Below are positions 62,607 to 64,000 of a stretch of DNA of 64,000 bases, in pieces. Source of the DNA: Pholis gunnellus. Taxonomy: Eukaryota; Chordata; Actinopteri; Perciformes; Pholidae. The notes beneath the pieces are model-generated. The model had not been told where the DNA came from and ran no database searches. It saw nothing but the letters and a program-made list of their open reading frames with translations. The DNA is taken from assembly GCA_910591455.2 (NCBI GenBank), contig OU342809.1:20986349-21050348 (forward strand), given 5' to 3'. Every line of letters starts with the position of its first letter. The first letter of the stretch is position 1. A program made the position numbers and the translations under genes.

Positions 62607-64000
62607 CCCCCTCTCTCTCATTTCTTCCCTCCTCTCTTTCTCCGGTTCGCTTTAGCCCAGGGCAGAGAGAAGACGAGTAGACCAAGCAGCACTAGCCCCA
62701 CCTCCCTGTTCCTCCCTCTCCTTTTTTTAACCTTTCGTTCACCCAGATGCTTACTCACAGATACTTGCCTCGCTCAGCACATCCCCCTGCCTGTGTGTCT
62801 CATTTTAGTTTCTAATAATACCACTTACACCACACCATTATTTTTTAAAAAGTGGTTCCATTTAAATGTATCTTTAATGACTTTATTGTCCCCTCAGCAA
62901 AATGTGTTTGCAGTTTATTACACAGGGCATTTTTAAACCCTTCTTCGTCAACACAACAGTGTGGGAAACTAATGAGGCCTTACATTTATGATTGATAATG
63001 TATTATAAGCTAAATTGCATCTTTTAGAGTCTGTCTGGTTTATCATCTGATTGGTTTAGGTGGGACTGTGACTCACTTATTGGCCTGTCAAACACTTAAT
63101 ACAAATGTACCAAAACGTGCACAATGTGACACAATGCATCATAAATTCTTATTATATTTTCACTTCTCTTGTCGCCCTCTCAGTCTGTCATCCGTCATCT
63201 CTGTTGTTGCTGCTGTAATCAAACAGAATTCAGCTATTCTACACCTTGTGTTACCATAGTGGCAGCAACCTATAATAATGATCATAAAGTTTAACAGCCT
63301 GGTGTTGTTGTAGCCGTTAGCCACTTAATGTTGTCTGCTAATGGTTTCTAATGATGCTGCCTCTCTGTGTGTATGTGCGGTCCCTGTAGTCCAATCACAT
63401 CTGCTCTGCAACAGTAAATAAATATGGGATCAGTGTTAATTACAGATAACATAAAAGCCGGTGTAACTCAGTTTCGGCCCGACCCTGTTGACACAAACAC
63501 ACACGGACAGACGGATGGGTCGCCATGCAAGAAATTCAATTCAATTTTTTCTTTTTTTTTTAAATGTATGAATAAATATTCTAAATCTCCGTCTACATTA
63601 ACTACAGTCAAAACAACCTTTCCAAAAGTCGCTTGTATTTACGATTTTGCCCGATGTAGATAGCAAAGGATACCTGTGTGGGTTATAAAATGTCATATAG
63701 GTCTTCTGGCTGCAGTGCCACACATCGCAAGCCAAGAGTGACCGTGATACACACGCACACACACACACACACACACACACCACATATTTTCAGCATGGCT
63801 CCCAACACAGGGTTGATTTCAGAGCAGATGTTAAGAGCGCTCCCGTCATAATTAATCTCATCACTATCCCTAAGCTTGTGTGTGTGTGTCCGCAGGGAGG
63901 GACTATTGAGTTCCAGAGTTCATTTTAATATTCAATATTTTATTTCCAGTATTGTGCTTCATTACCAAAGAGGACATATTGTAAATACTTGACATAGATT

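Overview
This window is animal nuclear DNA, almost certainly from a ray-finned (teleost) fish. The evidence is a vertebrate C2H2 zinc-finger gene split into short exons with GT/AG introns, a very high density of long (GT)n/(CA)n microsatellites, a Tc1/mariner-type miniature transposon of a kind common in teleosts, and no bacterial gene organisation. I cannot name the species.

The only gene I can assign with confidence is znf423 (ZNF423/OAZ/Ebfaz), on the + strand. Sixteen consecutive coding exons can be placed from 7867 to 43639. Every junction keeps the reading frame, and the exons sum to 3972 nt (about 1324 residues). They encode the acidic N-terminal region and, by my count, 28 of the roughly 30 zinc fingers, counting one C2HC and one atypical finger. 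The extreme N-terminus (the RRKQ-type corepressor motif exon) lies upstream. The last fingers, which follow the MIEEG motif in mammals, lie downstream, so the gene is open at both ends.

Layout: 1-7866 is intronic. It holds many dinucleotide repeats and a few conserved-looking AT-rich blocks. 7867-8064 is the first visible coding exon. 8065-34174 is a 26-kb intron full of microsatellites, homopolymers and purine/pyrimidine-rich DNA, with a tandem ~54-bp repeat carrying CCC-GGG dyads at 14.5 kb. 34175-43639 carries fifteen compact exons separated mostly by 100-700 bp introns. One of these introns holds a complete 522-bp TA-flanked MITE. 43640-64000 is the beginning of another large intron, again microsatellite-rich. 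It contains two exon-like open segments at 44.1-44.7 kb that I cannot assign.

Biology, from knowledge of the family: ZNF423 is a nuclear multi-finger hub. Different finger clusters bind DNA (the OAZ inverted repeat and BMP-response elements), SMAD1/4, and EBF/Olf-1 proteins. It acts in BMP signalling, olfactory and cerebellar neurogenesis, adipogenesis and ciliary/DNA-damage pathways. The most unusual features are the number of introns in what I recall as one large exon in mammals, a UG-repeat 3' splice site on a frame-neutral exon, a triple dyad repeat resembling ZNF423/EBF sites inside the gene's own intron, and a coding-like orphan 3' exon on the opposite strand.
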